From Aequorivita sublithincola DSM 14238 (GTDB lineage: Bacteria > Bacteroidota > Bacteroidia > Flavobacteriales > Flavobacteriaceae), in NCBI RefSeq assembly GCF_000265385.1, contig NC_018013.1, positions 1 through 64,000 of the forward strand: a stretch of DNA of 64,000 nt, given 5' to 3'. Numbering within the stretch: the first letter of the stretch is position 1; each line of letters begins with the position of its first letter. This document shows, in pieces, positions 31,398 to 40,246 of the stretch. Both the position numbers and the translations under genes were made by a program. A model generated the notes under the pieces. The model saw only the letters and a program-made list of their open reading frames with translations, had not been told where the DNA came from and searched no databases.

Positions 31398-32051
31398 TTA
31401 CTGTTTTACAACTATGGCAGTAGCCTTATTGCCCGTAAAAAGATTCCATTCATAGGAAGCGAGCAGATTGCCAATTTCGTCGTAGATATTTAGTTGGGCG
31501 GTATTTGGTCCAGAGGTCCCTTGATTTAATGCTTCAAAATCTATTTTGTTGAAACCTGATTGCAAGGGAAGGTTAAATCCTCTAAAACTGCCTTCCAGTC
31601 TTGCTTGCGGAATTAGAATATCGCCATTTACATATACACGAATCATATCGCCATCCACAAATTCATGGTCGCGATACATAAAGGTTGCTGTTTTTGCTGT
31701 TGTTTTAAAATCCCCTAGATATTGGTCTTTTCCGTATTCAGGTTTTGCTTCTTTATCTTCGCTGAAGTATTTTGGCCCTTTGTTATTCCCAGTATAGGTA
31801 AGCAAACCATCACCATTTTGCATATCTATCTGTTTTTCTTTTTCCTTACCTAAGTCGGAATTATTTGAAGTATTCGGATTCTTATTGTTGGAGAGTGTTG
31901 GCGATTTAATTGCTGGAATTTCAAAACCGGTAGAACTTTCCATATTGGATTGAGAAGATTCAAACCGAACGGAATTGTTCTGCAAATCAATTTGAGAAAA
32001 CATTGTTCCCGAAAAAGCTAGTAAACCAATTAAGAAGAATTTCTTCAACAT
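31398..32051 (-). CDS. Exported protein of unknown function
   Basis: The protein has 217 residues. The signal peptide ends at TMFSQ (about residue 20). A long Asn/Ser-rich linker (about 22-100) follows, then a beta-rich C-terminal domain containing ATFMYRDHEFVDGDMIRVYV and SGFNKIDFEALNQGTSGPNTA. The C-terminal part looks like a small beta-sandwich. No T9SS sorting domain is seen. Confidence 0.8.
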   Translation of the reverse strand: MLKKFFLIGLLAFSGTMFSQIDLQNNSVRFESSQSNMESSTGFEIPAIKSPTLSNNKNPNTSNNSDLGKEKEKQIDMQNGDGLLTYTGNNKGPKYFSEDKEAKPEYGKDQYLGDFKTTAKTATFMYRDHEFVDGDMIRVYVNGDILIPQARLEGSFRGFNLPLQSGFNKIDFEALNQGTSGPNTAQLNIYDEIGNLLASYEWNLFTGNKATAIVVKQ

Positions 32052-32192
32052 AACATAAAATTTTAAGCAACTACTACAAGAATTGCACCAAAAAATGAAT
32101 TTTCAATTTCAGGAAAACCTTGAAATCTTCATTTATTGAAAACAGAAATTGCTGCTGCAAACTAATTCTTTTCAAAATTAATGTATAAACAT

Positions 32193-32399
32193 TTAACTTT
32201 TCTTGTTCCGTTGCTTTTTATAGACGATAAAAAACAATACCGCACACAATGGCAGAACAATATAAATTATAATATCAGCAGGATTATTTAAATCGATAGG
32301 TTTATCACTTGGTTTTGGAACTTCTGTTGGTTTTTGAGCTAAAACACTTATAGAAACAAGCATTGCGATTACTGGAAAAGCTATATTTTGAATTTTCAT
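32193..32399 (-). CDS. Small membrane protein with signal peptide and C-terminal helix
   Basis: The protein has 68 residues. The signal sequence ends near VLAQ (residues 19-22), a Pro/Lys/Asp-rich spacer covers about 23-40, and one membrane helix (about 44-60) is followed by a basic end (KKQRNKKS). This layout is common among short flavobacterial proteins of unknown role. Confidence 0.75.
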   Translation of the reverse strand: MKIQNIAFPVIAMLVSISVLAQKPTEVPKPSDKPIDLNNPADIIIYIVLPLCAVLFFIVYKKQRNKKS

Positions 32400-32526
32400 T
32401 TTCTTTTTTTATCAAGGTAATCAAAAAAAAATAACACCATCAAATTTTAACAAGTTGTGTTAACTATTTGGAAAATCGCTAAAAATGTCATACTATGCCG
32501 TGTTATTATAAAAAACAGAGAGATAT

Positions 32527-33393
32527 ATGAGACAACTTAAAATCACGAAGCAGGTTACCAACAGAGAAACCAAATCTTTAAACAGTTATTTACAGGACGT
32601 TAGCAAGATAGACTTGATAACTGCTGAAGAAGAAGTAGAGTTGGCACAGCGTATTCGTGAAGGAGATCAAGCCGCACTGAATAAATTGAGCCGTGCAAAT
32701 TTACGATTTGTAATATCGGTTGCAAAACAATACCAAAATCAAGGACTAAGTCTTCCAGATTTAATTAATGAAGGAAACGTTGGTTTGGTAAAAGCCGCTA
32801 AACGATTTGATGAAACTCGCGGTTTTAAATTTATTTCTTACGCAGTTTGGTGGATTCGTCAAGCAATTTTGCAGGCAATCGCTGAACAATCCCGTGTTGT
32901 TCGTTTGCCTTTGAACAAAATTGGCGACATCAATAAAATAAAGAAGGCTTCCATACATTTGGAACAAAAATTTCAGCGTATTCCTACAGCTTCCGAAATA
33001 GCTCAAGAGCTTGATTTCAGTGAGTCTAAGGTGAAAAGTTCGCTTAAAAATTCAACGCGAAGTCTTTCAATGGACGCTCCTTTTCAAGAAGGAGAGAACG
33101 ATAATAATCTTTATGATGTTTTGAGTTCTGGTGAAAGCCCGAACCCAGATAAAAACTTAATGCACGAATCACTTCGTATCGAAATTAACCGTGCTTTAGA
33201 CACTTTAGCACCTCGCGAAGCAGATGTTGTAAAATTAAATTTCGGACTTTGTGGGCAACCCCCAATGACGCTACAGGAAATTGGAGACACTTTTGATTTG
33301 AGCCGCGAACGCGTTCGTCAAATTCGTGAGAAAGCGATTAGAAGATTACGTCAAACTTCAAAAAGCCACATCTTGAAAAAGTATTTAGGCTAA
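32527..33393 (+). CDS. rpoD: Primary sigma factor RpoD (Bacteroidota type)
   Basis: The protein has 288 residues, short because region 1.1 and the non-conserved region are absent, as in Bacteroidota primary sigma factors. Region 1.2 starts the protein. Regions 2.2-2.4 read [19 protein letters not shown] and [15 protein letters not shown]. Region 3 has [18 protein letters not shown]. Region 4.2 ends with [19 protein letters not shown]. Its kind recognises TTG with TANNTTTG, which matches the promoter elements seen across this window. Confidence 0.97.
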   Translation: MRQLKITKQVTNRETKSLNSYLQDVSKIDLITAEEEVELAQRIREGDQAALNKLSRANLRFVISVAKQYQNQGLSLPDLINEGNVGLVKAAKRFDETRGFKFISYAVWWIRQAILQAIAEQSRVVRLPLNKIGDINKIKKASIHLEQKFQRIPTASEIAQELDFSESKVKSSLKNSTRSLSMDAPFQEGENDNNLYDVLSSGESPNPDKNLMHESLRIEINRALDTLAPREADVVKLNFGLCGQPPMTLQEIGDTFDLSRERVRQIREKAIRRLRQTSKSHILKKYLG

Positions 33394-33402
33394 ACAAAAT
33401 GT

Positions 33403-33429
33403 TAAAATATTGACAGTGTCAATATTTTA
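33403..33429. terminator. Perfect 12-bp palindromic hairpin after rpoD
   Basis: TAAAATATTGAC pairs with GTCAATATTTTA around a 3-base loop (33415-33417). The terminal T-run is within the stem. It may end the rpoD transcript or act as a binding site for the next gene, whose promoter-like TATCTTTA is at 33464-33471. Confidence 0.6.
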
Positions 33430-33492
33430 TGAAATTCTTAGGAACGAGTTTTATTTCTGCGGTTATCTTTATAAGATCAACCATCAATACAA

Positions 33493-35319
33493 ATGACCAC
33501 AGAAATAATACTCGTTTTTTCTATTCTGTTCGTTACGATTATTCTTTTCGCTTTTGAAGTCTTTTCTGTAGATAAAATTGCAATGTTGCTCATAGCCACA
33601 CTAGCCATTTCTGGACTGGTTGAGCCAGATGAAGCGATTTCAGGCTTCTCAAATTCCGCTACAATTACCGTACTTTCTTTAATGATTATTGCGCTTGCTT
33701 TGGAGGACAACGGTGTTATCGCTTCCTTGGCGCGCTTTCTTAAAAATCTTCATGTACTTCCACTTTTTCTTTTGCTTCCTATTTTCATGTTTATTACTGG
33801 AGGTATTTCAGCATTTATAAATACCACTGCCGTGGTTATTGTGTTTATAAAAATAATTGCAGAATTGGCTAAACGCTTCAATGTGTCTCAATCCAAACTG
33901 CTACTTCCTATTTCATTTGCAGGTATTTTAGGTGGAAGTTGTACATTAATGGGAACATCCACAAACCTGATTGTAAATTCCGTGGCGCGAGATCTTGGAG
34001 CAGAAAAATTCAGTTTCTTCGAATTTTCGTTTTTTGGACTCATCTTTATGATCGTGGGAATTATCGTGATAACCATTCTCTCTAGATGGCTTCCGAAGGA
34101 TTCAAAAGAAAATTTACAAGAGGCTTATGATCTAGAAAATTATGTGACAACAGTTGTAATAAGCGAAGATTCAAATTTGATTGATAAAAACATTGAAGAC
34201 ACCTTTCTATATACTAATCCTGAAATTTCCATTTTAAAACTTACTCGTAAAAAGCAAATTACCAACGCTCCGGGTCGTTATATTACCTTAAAAGCAAACG
34301 ATAGATTGGTTTTGATGTGCGACATTGAGAATCTAGCAAAACTTAATGATGCCGAAGGTTTAAGCGTTCATAAGAACAAAGAAAGCGACAAAAAGAAGTT
34401 GATTATAGAAAACGAAGAAGAAGCCGAAAACACAAAAAAACAAGACGATTTGGGCTTTGTGGAGCTCTTAATTTTACCCGGTTCAATCCTTATTGGAAAA
34501 ACATTAAAACAACTTAGAAAACAAACCTTTCAAAGTGCACTGCCTATTGCCATAAAAAAAAGAAGAAATATTCGGAACACCAAAGAACGTTTGGTAAGAA
34601 AGAATATTGAACAAATTACGCTAAAACCAGGAGATAGGTTGTTGGTTGAAGTGCCTAAGAACGAAATTGGCCAGCTTTATGAAATGGAAAACGTGGCAAT
34701 ATTGATGGAACACAAAACCAAACCCGCCGTAAACATTAAAAAGCGAGCTATGTCTTTTGCTATTTTGTTAATCGTTGTAGGGTTGGCGGCCACCGGAATT
34801 CTTCCTATTTTAATAAGTGCTTTAACTGGAGTATGTCTTTTACTTCTTACGCGCTGTTTGGAATTGAATGATGTGTATCATCGCATAAACTGGCAGGTAA
34901 TTTTTCTACTTGCAGGAATGATTCCGCTAGGTATTGCAATGAACAACACTGGCGCAGATAAATGGATTTCAGACCAGTTATTAAACATTTTGAGCGGTCA
35001 ATCAAACCTAATCGTTATTGGGCTTATATTTTTGATAACCATGTTAATGAGTAGTGTGGTGAGCAACAACGCAACCGCAATAATAATGACACCTATTGCT
35101 ATAGCTGTTGCCGTGGGCTTAGACCTTTCTATGAAACCATTTATACTTTCGGTTTTATTTGGGGCAAACTTTAGTTTTTTTACGCCAATGGGTTATCAAA
35201 CAAATACATTAATTTACGGTATGGGCTTCTATAAGTTCAAACATTTTTTTATCATTGGGGGCATCCTTTCTATTATTCTATGGATATTAGGTACATTTTT
35301 GCTTTCATCACTCTTATAA
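33493..35319 (+). CDS. SLC13/DASS-family transporter with two RCK_C domains
   Basis: The protein has 608 residues. Membrane helices lie in the N-terminal 200 and C-terminal 190 residues, with two TrkA-C-like regulatory domains between (about 205-410). The family's substrate and sodium motifs are present: GTSTNLIVNS (about 156-165) and SSVVSNNATAIIM (about 517-529). It would import a dicarboxylate, sulfate or similar anion with sodium. The substrate is not defined. The MscS gene follows 12 bases later. Confidence 0.92.
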   Translation: MTTEIILVFSILFVTIILFAFEVFSVDKIAMLLIATLAISGLVEPDEAISGFSNSATITVLSLMIIALALEDNGVIASLARFLKNLHVLPLFLLLPIFMFITGGISAFINTTAVVIVFIKIIAELAKRFNVSQSKLLLPISFAGILGGSCTLMGTSTNLIVNSVARDLGAEKFSFFEFSFFGLIFMIVGIIVITILSRWLPKDSKENLQEAYDLENYVTTVVISEDSNLIDKNIEDTFLYTNPEISILKLTRKKQITNAPGRYITLKANDRLVLMCDIENLAKLNDAEGLSVHKNKESDKKKLIIENEEEAENTKKQDDLGFVELLILPGSILIGKTLKQLRKQTFQSALPIAIKKRRNIRNTKERLVRKNIEQITLKPGDRLLVEVPKNEIGQLYEMENVAILMEHKTKPAVNIKKRAMSFAILLIVVGLAATGILPILISALTGVCLLLLTRCLELNDVYHRINWQVIFLLAGMIPLGIAMNNTGADKWISDQLLNILSGQSNLIVIGLIFLITMLMSSVVSNNATAIIMTPIAIAVAVGLDLSMKPFILSVLFGANFSFFTPMGYQTNTLIYGMGFYKFKHFFIIGGILSIILWILGTFLLSSLL

Positions 35320-35331
35320 ACAAAACATATT

Positions 35332-36258
35332 ATGACACAAGAAAAATTTTCAGTAGAATCCTCAATTACAAACTTATGGGACAAGCTTGATGGCTGGCTG
35401 GACACTATAATCCTGAAATTGCCAAATGTGGCGGTGGCTATACTCGTTCTGGTTGTCTTTTATTTCATTGCCAAAGGCCTGAAAAAACTTTCGCATAAAG
35501 TCCTATTTCGCAAAATGAGCGATGAGTCCATCAAACAGGTACTTTCCAAGTTAGTTTACGCCATTGTCCTGCTTATTGGCTTTTTTATCGCGTTGGGTGT
35601 TATGCAACTAGATAAAGTACTAACATCGGTTCTAGCTGGTGCTGGAGTTATGGGATTAGCCATTGGATTCGCGTTACAAGGAACCTTAAGCAATACCGTT
35701 TCGGGTTTTATGCTTTCTTTTCAACCAAAAGTGCGCATAGGAGATTTTATTGAAGCGCAAGGTAAGAAGGGTTATGTAGAAGAAATAGATCTTAGAACAG
35801 TAACAATCCGCCAACCAGATAATGATTATGTAATGATTCCGAATAAAATATTTGTTGAAAATCCGTTCACCAATTATTCTTGGACGGAGCGTTCAAGAGT
35901 ATCCGTAAGCTGCGGCGTGGGTTATGAAGACGATTTGCAAAAAGTGGAAGATCTCGTGGTAAAGCTACTTTCAGAAAATTTTGAACAAGATGAAGGAGAA
36001 GGCGTAGAATTCTTTTATACTGAATTTGGCGATAGCTCCATCAACTTCATTACACGGTTTTGGATTCACAGCGAAAAGCCAAAACCTAAACTGGAGGCGC
36101 AGCACAAGGCCATAAAACTAATCCGCAAAGGATTTGATGAAGCTGGAGTTAATATTCCTTTCCCTATCCGCACTTTGGATTTTGGAAAGAATAAATTACG
36201 AATGGAACCACAGGATGAAGCTCCTAAAAAGAATGATTCCAAAACTAATAGAGAATAA
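35332..36258 (+). CDS. Small-conductance mechanosensitive channel (MscS family), first copy
   Basis: The protein has 308 residues and three N-terminal membrane helices. The pore helix region reads VLAGAGVMGLAIGFALQGTLS (about 101-121), followed by the beta domain (VRIGDFIEAQGKKGYVEEI) and the alpha/beta C-terminal domain. The channel relieves turgor on osmotic downshock. It is read directly after the SLC13 gene, probably as one operon with it and the small gene that follows. Confidence 0.95.
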   Translation: MTQEKFSVESSITNLWDKLDGWLDTIILKLPNVAVAILVLVVFYFIAKGLKKLSHKVLFRKMSDESIKQVLSKLVYAIVLLIGFFIALGVMQLDKVLTSVLAGAGVMGLAIGFALQGTLSNTVSGFMLSFQPKVRIGDFIEAQGKKGYVEEIDLRTVTIRQPDNDYVMIPNKIFVENPFTNYSWTERSRVSVSCGVGYEDDLQKVEDLVVKLLSENFEQDEGEGVEFFYTEFGDSSINFITRFWIHSEKPKPKLEAQHKAIKLIRKGFDEAGVNIPFPIRTLDFGKNKLRMEPQDEAPKKNDSKTNRE

Positions 36259-36293
36259 CTAGCAATTATTGCAATCACCTTAAAATTATACTC

Positions 36294-36434
36294 ATGAAAA
36301 AATTACTTAGAATTTTATTAGCCGGCTGGGGTGCCAAGAAAATTGGTGGCGGAAAATGCGGCTGCATCGGTACCATTGTTGTCTTTATCATACTTTATGT
36401 TGTATTGGGATATGTGTTTGAGTGGTTCGGTTAA
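36294..36434 (+). CDS. Small membrane protein (46 residues)
   Basis: The open frame starts MKKLLRILLAGWGAKKIGGG and continues with CGC (22-24) and one strong membrane helix (about 26-42), ending in EWFG. It starts 35 bases after the MscS stop. Short one-helix proteins of this kind are common in flavobacteria, so I consider it real. Function is unknown. Confidence 0.65.
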   Translation: MKKLLRILLAGWGAKKIGGGKCGCIGTIVVFIILYVVLGYVFEWFG

Positions 36435-36491
36435 AATTCATTTAACAAAACAATAGCACTCATTAACTAATTTTTTGGAGAGACACGCTGT

Positions 36492-36499
36492 TATATTTG
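36492..36499 (+). promoter_or_regulatory. -7 element of the OmpA-like gene
   Basis: TATATTTG is an exact match to TANNTTTG, 29 bases before the start codon. A TTTG 14 bases upstream is closer than the usual 17-23. Confidence 0.6.
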
Positions 36500-36527
36500 C
36501 GTAACAAACCCTTAAAAACTTAGTATT

Positions 36528-37370
36528 ATGAAAAAAGCTATTGCACTAACCATGCTGGCGACAGCAATTTTTGCTACCTCATGTGTATCAAAAAAGAAGT
36601 ATGTAGAATTGGAAAATCAATACAATGATACCCGTTCTACGCTTACAAAAACCCAGTTTGAAAAAGAAGAAATTGAAGCCAAGTACGCCAAAATTGAAGA
36701 GCGCGTTGCTAGCTACAATTCCAAAATCCAATCATTGACTGACAGTAACAACAGTCGCCTGCAAGAAATTGAAGGCGTTGTAATTTCAGAAAATGATAAG
36801 GAAAAAATGAGAAAAGCCCTTGCCAATGTAGATCCCCAAGAATTGGCACAGGCTAAAACGTTGAAAGATTCTATGAATCTAATCGTTTCTCACAATCTTA
36901 AAAAGAACCTAGACAGCAGTTTGGTTGGCGAAGGTGAAGAAGATGACATCAAGATTAACATTGATGAAACGGTGGTAATGATTACAATTTCAGATAAATT
37001 ATTATTTAAGTCTGGTAGTGCAACCGTTAATTCTAAAGCCAATCCATTATTAGAGCGTCTTGCTAAAGTAATTAACAGCGAACCAGCCCTAGAGGTAATG
37101 GTTGAAGGTCATACAGACAGTCAAACCGTTAAGCCTGGTGCTTACATTAAAGACAACTGGGAGTTGAGTGTAGATCGTTCCACTGCCGTTATCCGCAAAT
37201 TACAGGATGACTACGGTGTAGCTCCAGAAAAGCTAATTGCAGCTGGACGAAGCAGTTTTCACCCACTAACAGAAAATGAAACTAAGGATGGGCGCGCAAC
37301 TAACAGAAGAACGCGTATTGTAATTTTGCCAAACCTTGACAAATTTTTGGCTTTGCTTTCTGCCAAATAA
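36528..37370 (+). CDS. OmpA-family lipoprotein
   Basis: The protein has 280 residues. The signal ends in a lipobox (FATSC, Cys19). A coiled coil covers about 25-85, and an OmpA-type peptidoglycan-binding domain follows (about 150-270) with MVEGHTDSQ, NWELSVDRSTAVIRKL and the closing NRRTRIVILP. It would tether the outer membrane to the cell wall. It is a single-gene unit with its own promoter and a strong terminator. Confidence 0.95.
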   Translation: MKKAIALTMLATAIFATSCVSKKKYVELENQYNDTRSTLTKTQFEKEEIEAKYAKIEERVASYNSKIQSLTDSNNSRLQEIEGVVISENDKEKMRKALANVDPQELAQAKTLKDSMNLIVSHNLKKNLDSSLVGEGEEDDIKINIDETVVMITISDKLLFKSGSATVNSKANPLLERLAKVINSEPALEVMVEGHTDSQTVKPGAYIKDNWELSVDRSTAVIRKLQDDYGVAPEKLIAAGRSSFHPLTENETKDGRATNRRTRIVILPNLDKFLALLSAK

Positions 37371-37396
37371 AAAAGAAGGTAAATAACTATGGTAAC

Positions 37397-37432
37397 GGCG
37401 GTTCATCACAACGATGAACCGCCTTTTTTTTA
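37397..37432 (+). terminator. Strong terminator after the OmpA-like gene
   Basis: A perfect 11-bp GC-rich stem (GGCGGTTCATC and its complement, 37397-37407 and 37413-37423) has a 5-base loop and is followed by nine T. Confidence 0.95.
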
Positions 37433-37461
37433 ACTACCGTCTACCAACTAAAGACTACCAA

Positions 37462-38184
37462 CTAAGAAGGTGGCATTGATGGTCTAACTTCAATTTTACT
37501 TGGCAAAGTTCGCGGATTCATCTTCAATAAATCCACAACTAACTTTCCTATATCTTCTTTCTGGATTTTCCAAGCACCTTTTTCATCTGGTTCGTTATTA
37601 TTAAAATGAGTTGAAACCGAACCTGGCATAATAGTACTCACCTTTACTCCAGCGTCGCGCAAATCTAGCATCGCAGCTTGTGTAAAACCTGTAAGACCAA
37701 ATTTACTTGCGTTATAAGCACTTCCTCCTTTAAAGAAATTAGTTCCAGCCAAACTTGAAATACTTATAAAGTATCCTTTGTTTTTCTTTAATTGATCAAC
37801 GCTCGCTTTCAAAGAATAGAACGGTCCCGAAAGGTTGGTGTCTATGGTTTCCTTCCATTCTTCAATTGTAATATCTTCAACAGAACCAAAATGGCCTAAA
37901 CCAGCATTAGCAATAACAATATCCAAAGCACCAAATTTACTAACAGCTTCGTTAACTGCTTTTTCTTGACTTTCATAACTACGTACGTCTGCTTCTAAAC
38001 CTATTGCCTGTGCCCTATCGTTTCCGTTAGCGTTTAATTGCTTGGCAGCTTCTTCGGCAGTTGTTTTTGTTCTTCCGGTTATGGCAACATTTATTCCCTC
38101 TTTCAGTAAAGCTTCAGCAATTCCGTAACCTATTCCTTTTGTACCGCCTGTAACAAGTGCGGATTTTTTTCCTAAATCATTCAT
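37462..38184 (-). CDS. Short-chain dehydrogenase/reductase
   Basis: The protein has 240 residues and is a classical SDR: cofactor motif TGGTKGIG (about 13-20), NAG (about 92-94), catalytic Ser in SISSLAG and YNASK (about 157-161). It resembles FabG-like 3-oxoacyl reductases, but the substrate is unknown. Its promoter overlaps the divergent VanX-like gene region. Confidence 0.93.
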   Translation of the reverse strand: MNDLGKKSALVTGGTKGIGYGIAEALLKEGINVAITGRTKTTAEEAAKQLNANGNDRAQAIGLEADVRSYESQEKAVNEAVSKFGALDIVIANAGLGHFGSVEDITIEEWKETIDTNLSGPFYSLKASVDQLKKNKGYFISISSLAGTNFFKGGSAYNASKFGLTGFTQAAMLDLRDAGVKVSTIMPGSVSTHFNNNEPDEKGAWKIQKEDIGKLVVDLLKMNPRTLPSKIEVRPSMPPS

Positions 38185-38200
38185 AGTTTTTCGTTTTTCC

Positions 38201-38208
38201 CAAAGTTA
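38201..38208 (-). promoter_or_regulatory. -7 element of the SDR gene
   Basis: The minus strand reads TAACTTTG, an exact TANNTTTG match, with a short leader of about 12 nt. Confidence 0.6.
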
Positions 38209-38242
38209 CAAATAGCGAAAGCGAATGTTATTAAATTCTGCT

Positions 38243-38250
38243 TAAATTTG
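38243..38250 (+). promoter_or_regulatory. -7 element touching the VanX-like start
   Basis: TAAATTTG matches TANNTTTG exactly and ends 5 bases before the ATG at 38255. The message would be leaderless or nearly so. Confidence 0.55.
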
Positions 38251-38254
38251 AATA

Positions 38255-38869
38255 ATGAAATTATTATTTTTTCTGTTTTTCGTATCTTCATTCTTTTGTC
38301 TTTCTTCCCAAGAAAAACCAAAGGAAACACTCGTAAATCTTAAAGACCTTTCAACGGAATTTAATTATGAAATCCGTTACGCTACACCAAACAACTTCAT
38401 AGGCGAAACACTTTACGACTGCGCCGAATGTTTACTGCGTACCGAAGTAGCAGAAGCACTCCTAAAAGCCAATCAATACTTCTGCGAAAAAGGGTATCGC
38501 ATAAAAATATACGACTGCTACAGACCGTTGGATGTTCAGAAAAAAATGTGGGCTAAAGTGCCGCGCGCAACGTATGTGGGCAATCCTTATGGAAACGGTT
38601 CCGTGCACAACAAAGGTGCTGCGGTAGATATTACTCTTGAAACTTTGGATGGTTGTTACGTTGAAATGGGCAGTGATTACGATTACTTCGGAAGAGAAGC
38701 GCATATTGACAACTATAATTTTTCAAAAGAAATACTAGCGCATAGAAAGTTGCTTTTTGAAGGAATGCGGAAAGTTGGTTTCAATACTATAAGGACAGAA
38801 TGGTGGCATTTCAGCTTTAAGAAGAATTGGAGTTATAAAACATTGAATGTTCCATTGCCCTGTGAATAA
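38255..38869 (+). CDS. VanX/DdpX-like D-alanyl-D-alanine dipeptidase
   Basis: The protein has 204 residues. The signal peptide ends near CLSSQ (about 15-19). The zinc site is complete: SVHNKGAAVD gives His118 and Asp125, and EWWH gives the catalytic Glu182 and His185. YDCYRPLDVQ (about 86-95) carries the conserved Arg. It would cleave D-Ala-D-Ala in the periplasm, most likely for recycling of cell-wall peptides. There are no vancomycin-resistance genes nearby. Confidence 0.93.
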   Translation: MKLLFFLFFVSSFFCLSSQEKPKETLVNLKDLSTEFNYEIRYATPNNFIGETLYDCAECLLRTEVAEALLKANQYFCEKGYRIKIYDCYRPLDVQKKMWAKVPRATYVGNPYGNGSVHNKGAAVDITLETLDGCYVEMGSDYDYFGREAHIDNYNFSKEILAHRKLLFEGMRKVGFNTIRTEWWHFSFKKNWSYKTLNVPLPCE

Positions 38870-38875
38870 TATTTC

Positions 38876-38926
38876 TCCGTGTCCTCTGTGGTTAATTATT
38901 CAACACAGAGGCACAGAGGACACGGA
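38876..38926. repeat. 15-bp inverted repeat between convergent genes
   Basis: TCCGTGTCCTCTGTG (38876-38890) and its exact complement (38912-38926) flank a GTTAATT-containing loop. It separates the convergent VanX-like and MscS genes and could end both transcripts. It looks like a dispersed repeat. Confidence 0.7.
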
Positions 38927-38928
38927 AT

Positions 38929-39852
38929 TTATTGCTTTTCTTTTTTCGGAAACTCTGGACTATTTCTAAATTTAATAGGAATAGCATCCTCAGTTCCATA
39001 AATTTTAAGTTCTTTAATATCCGCAGGAAGATTGAAGCCTTTTTTGAAGAGTTCTTCCTTCACTTCACGAATAATCAAACCGCGCAAAACTCTGGAAGAC
39101 CTTCTATAATCAACAGTATCGACCCAAAAAAATACTTTTAAGTTTACGGTGCTTGCAGCCAGTTCATCTTCAATTACAAAATTTTCGTGTTCGGCGTCTC
39201 TCATAATTTCTTCGTTTGAATCCAAAATGCCTTGAATTGTTTTCTTAGCCGCCACTATATCGTCTTCGTAACCAATTCCAACTGTAAAATCTACTCTATA
39301 AAAACCATCTGCGGTATAGTTTTCAACTGGTTTTGTAAGCACATCGCTATTTGGTATGTAAATATCTCGCCCGTCAAAAGTTTTTATGTGCGAATATCTA
39401 AAGCTTAATGCCTTCACCCTTCCGAAGATATCGTCTACTTTTATCGTATCGTTAATATTAAAAGGTCTGTTGAAAGCAAGAATAATTCCAGCCAGAAAGT
39501 TCTTTCCTATATCTTGAAAAGCAAAACCCAAAATAATTGCGCCACCGCCAACGGCTGTTAAGAGCCCAGTTGCAATTCCATCCAAACCAGCAACACGCAA
39601 GGCAATCATTATGGCTATAATAATCAAAATTATTTTTACAGCTTGCGCCAAGAACTTTGACATTAACGGATCTTCAGACTTCTTTTGAAATCTTCGCTTA
39701 TAAAAATTGGTAAGAACCTGCGCCAGTAAAACACCCAAAATTATAACCAAAATTGCCATAGCAATCCTTGGTAATACTTTTAGGAATTCGTGGTAATAGG
39801 TTTCTAATGAATTTTGAATTGTTTGTCCTGGGGATTGTAACAATGGAATCAT
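38929..39852 (-). CDS. Mechanosensitive channel (MscS family), second copy
   Basis: The protein has 307 residues from the ATG at 39852. An ATG at 39879 is in frame, but it lies only 6 bases from the promoter element. Three N-terminal membrane helices are followed by the pore segment GGGAIILGFAFQDIGKNFLAG. The beta domain contains NINDTIKVDDIFGRVKAL, and the C-terminal domain ends in a charged tail. It is divergent from the DUF3817 gene. Confidence 0.94.
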   Translation of the reverse strand: MIPLLQSPGQTIQNSLETYYHEFLKVLPRIAMAILVIILGVLLAQVLTNFYKRRFQKKSEDPLMSKFLAQAVKIILIIIAIMIALRVAGLDGIATGLLTAVGGGAIILGFAFQDIGKNFLAGIILAFNRPFNINDTIKVDDIFGRVKALSFRYSHIKTFDGRDIYIPNSDVLTKPVENYTADGFYRVDFTVGIGYEDDIVAAKKTIQGILDSNEEIMRDAEHENFVIEDELAASTVNLKVFFWVDTVDYRRSSRVLRGLIIREVKEELFKKGFNLPADIKELKIYGTEDAIPIKFRNSPEFPKKEKQ

Positions 39853-39884
39853 ATAATTTTTTCTTTTAAAGATATACATTTCTA

Positions 39885-39892
39885 CAAAGTTA
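39885..39892 (-). promoter_or_regulatory. -7 element of the second MscS gene
   Basis: The minus strand reads TAACTTTG, an exact match. Its position favours the start at 39852, which gives a leader of about 28 nt. Confidence 0.6.
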
Positions 39893-39942
39893 TTTGTTCG
39901 ATTAAAGTAATCTTAAAATTTAGCTGTGCGAGTTGCAACATG

Positions 39943-39950
39943 TATCTTTG
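39943..39950 (+). promoter_or_regulatory. -7 element of DUF3817-mscS operon
   Basis: TATCTTTG matches TANNTTTG exactly, 18 bases before the TTG start codon of the DUF3817 gene. Confidence 0.6.
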
Positions 39951-39967
39951 CCGAAAATTAGACAATC

Positions 39968-40246
39968 TTGGAACTTTCAGTAAAAACATTTAGATTAATT
40001 AGCACTTTGGAAGCAATTTCATTTTTAGTGCTTTTAGGAATTGCAATGCCTTTAAAATACATTTGGGACATGCCAAGAATGGTGCAATTAGTGGGAATGG
40101 CACACGGTGTTTTGTTCGTTCTTTATGTTGGTGGCGCAATATACATGTTCAAAAAACTGAAATGGTCAATCAAAGATTTATTCATTGTGGTTATGTGTTC
40201 CGTGCTGCCTTTCGGTCCCTTTTATGTAGAACGTAAATACCTATAA
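39968..40246 (+). CDS. DUF3817 family membrane protein
   Basis: The protein has 92 residues with a TTG start. Three membrane segments carry the DUF3817 pattern: FRLISTLEAISFLVLLGIAM, then MVQLVGMAHGVLFVLYV and a closing LPFGPFYVERKYL. Function is unknown. Its stop codon shares one base with the next start (TAATG), so it is coupled to the channel gene. Confidence 0.88.
   Translation: MELSVKTFRLISTLEAISFLVLLGIAMPLKYIWDMPRMVQLVGMAHGVLFVLYVGGAIYMFKKLKWSIKDLFIVVMCSVLPFGPFYVERKYL

Noticed and set aside
38255..38869. Vancomycin-resistance gene
   Set aside because: It is a VanX-type dipeptidase, but no vanH or vanA-type ligase is nearby. A cell-wall recycling role is more likely.
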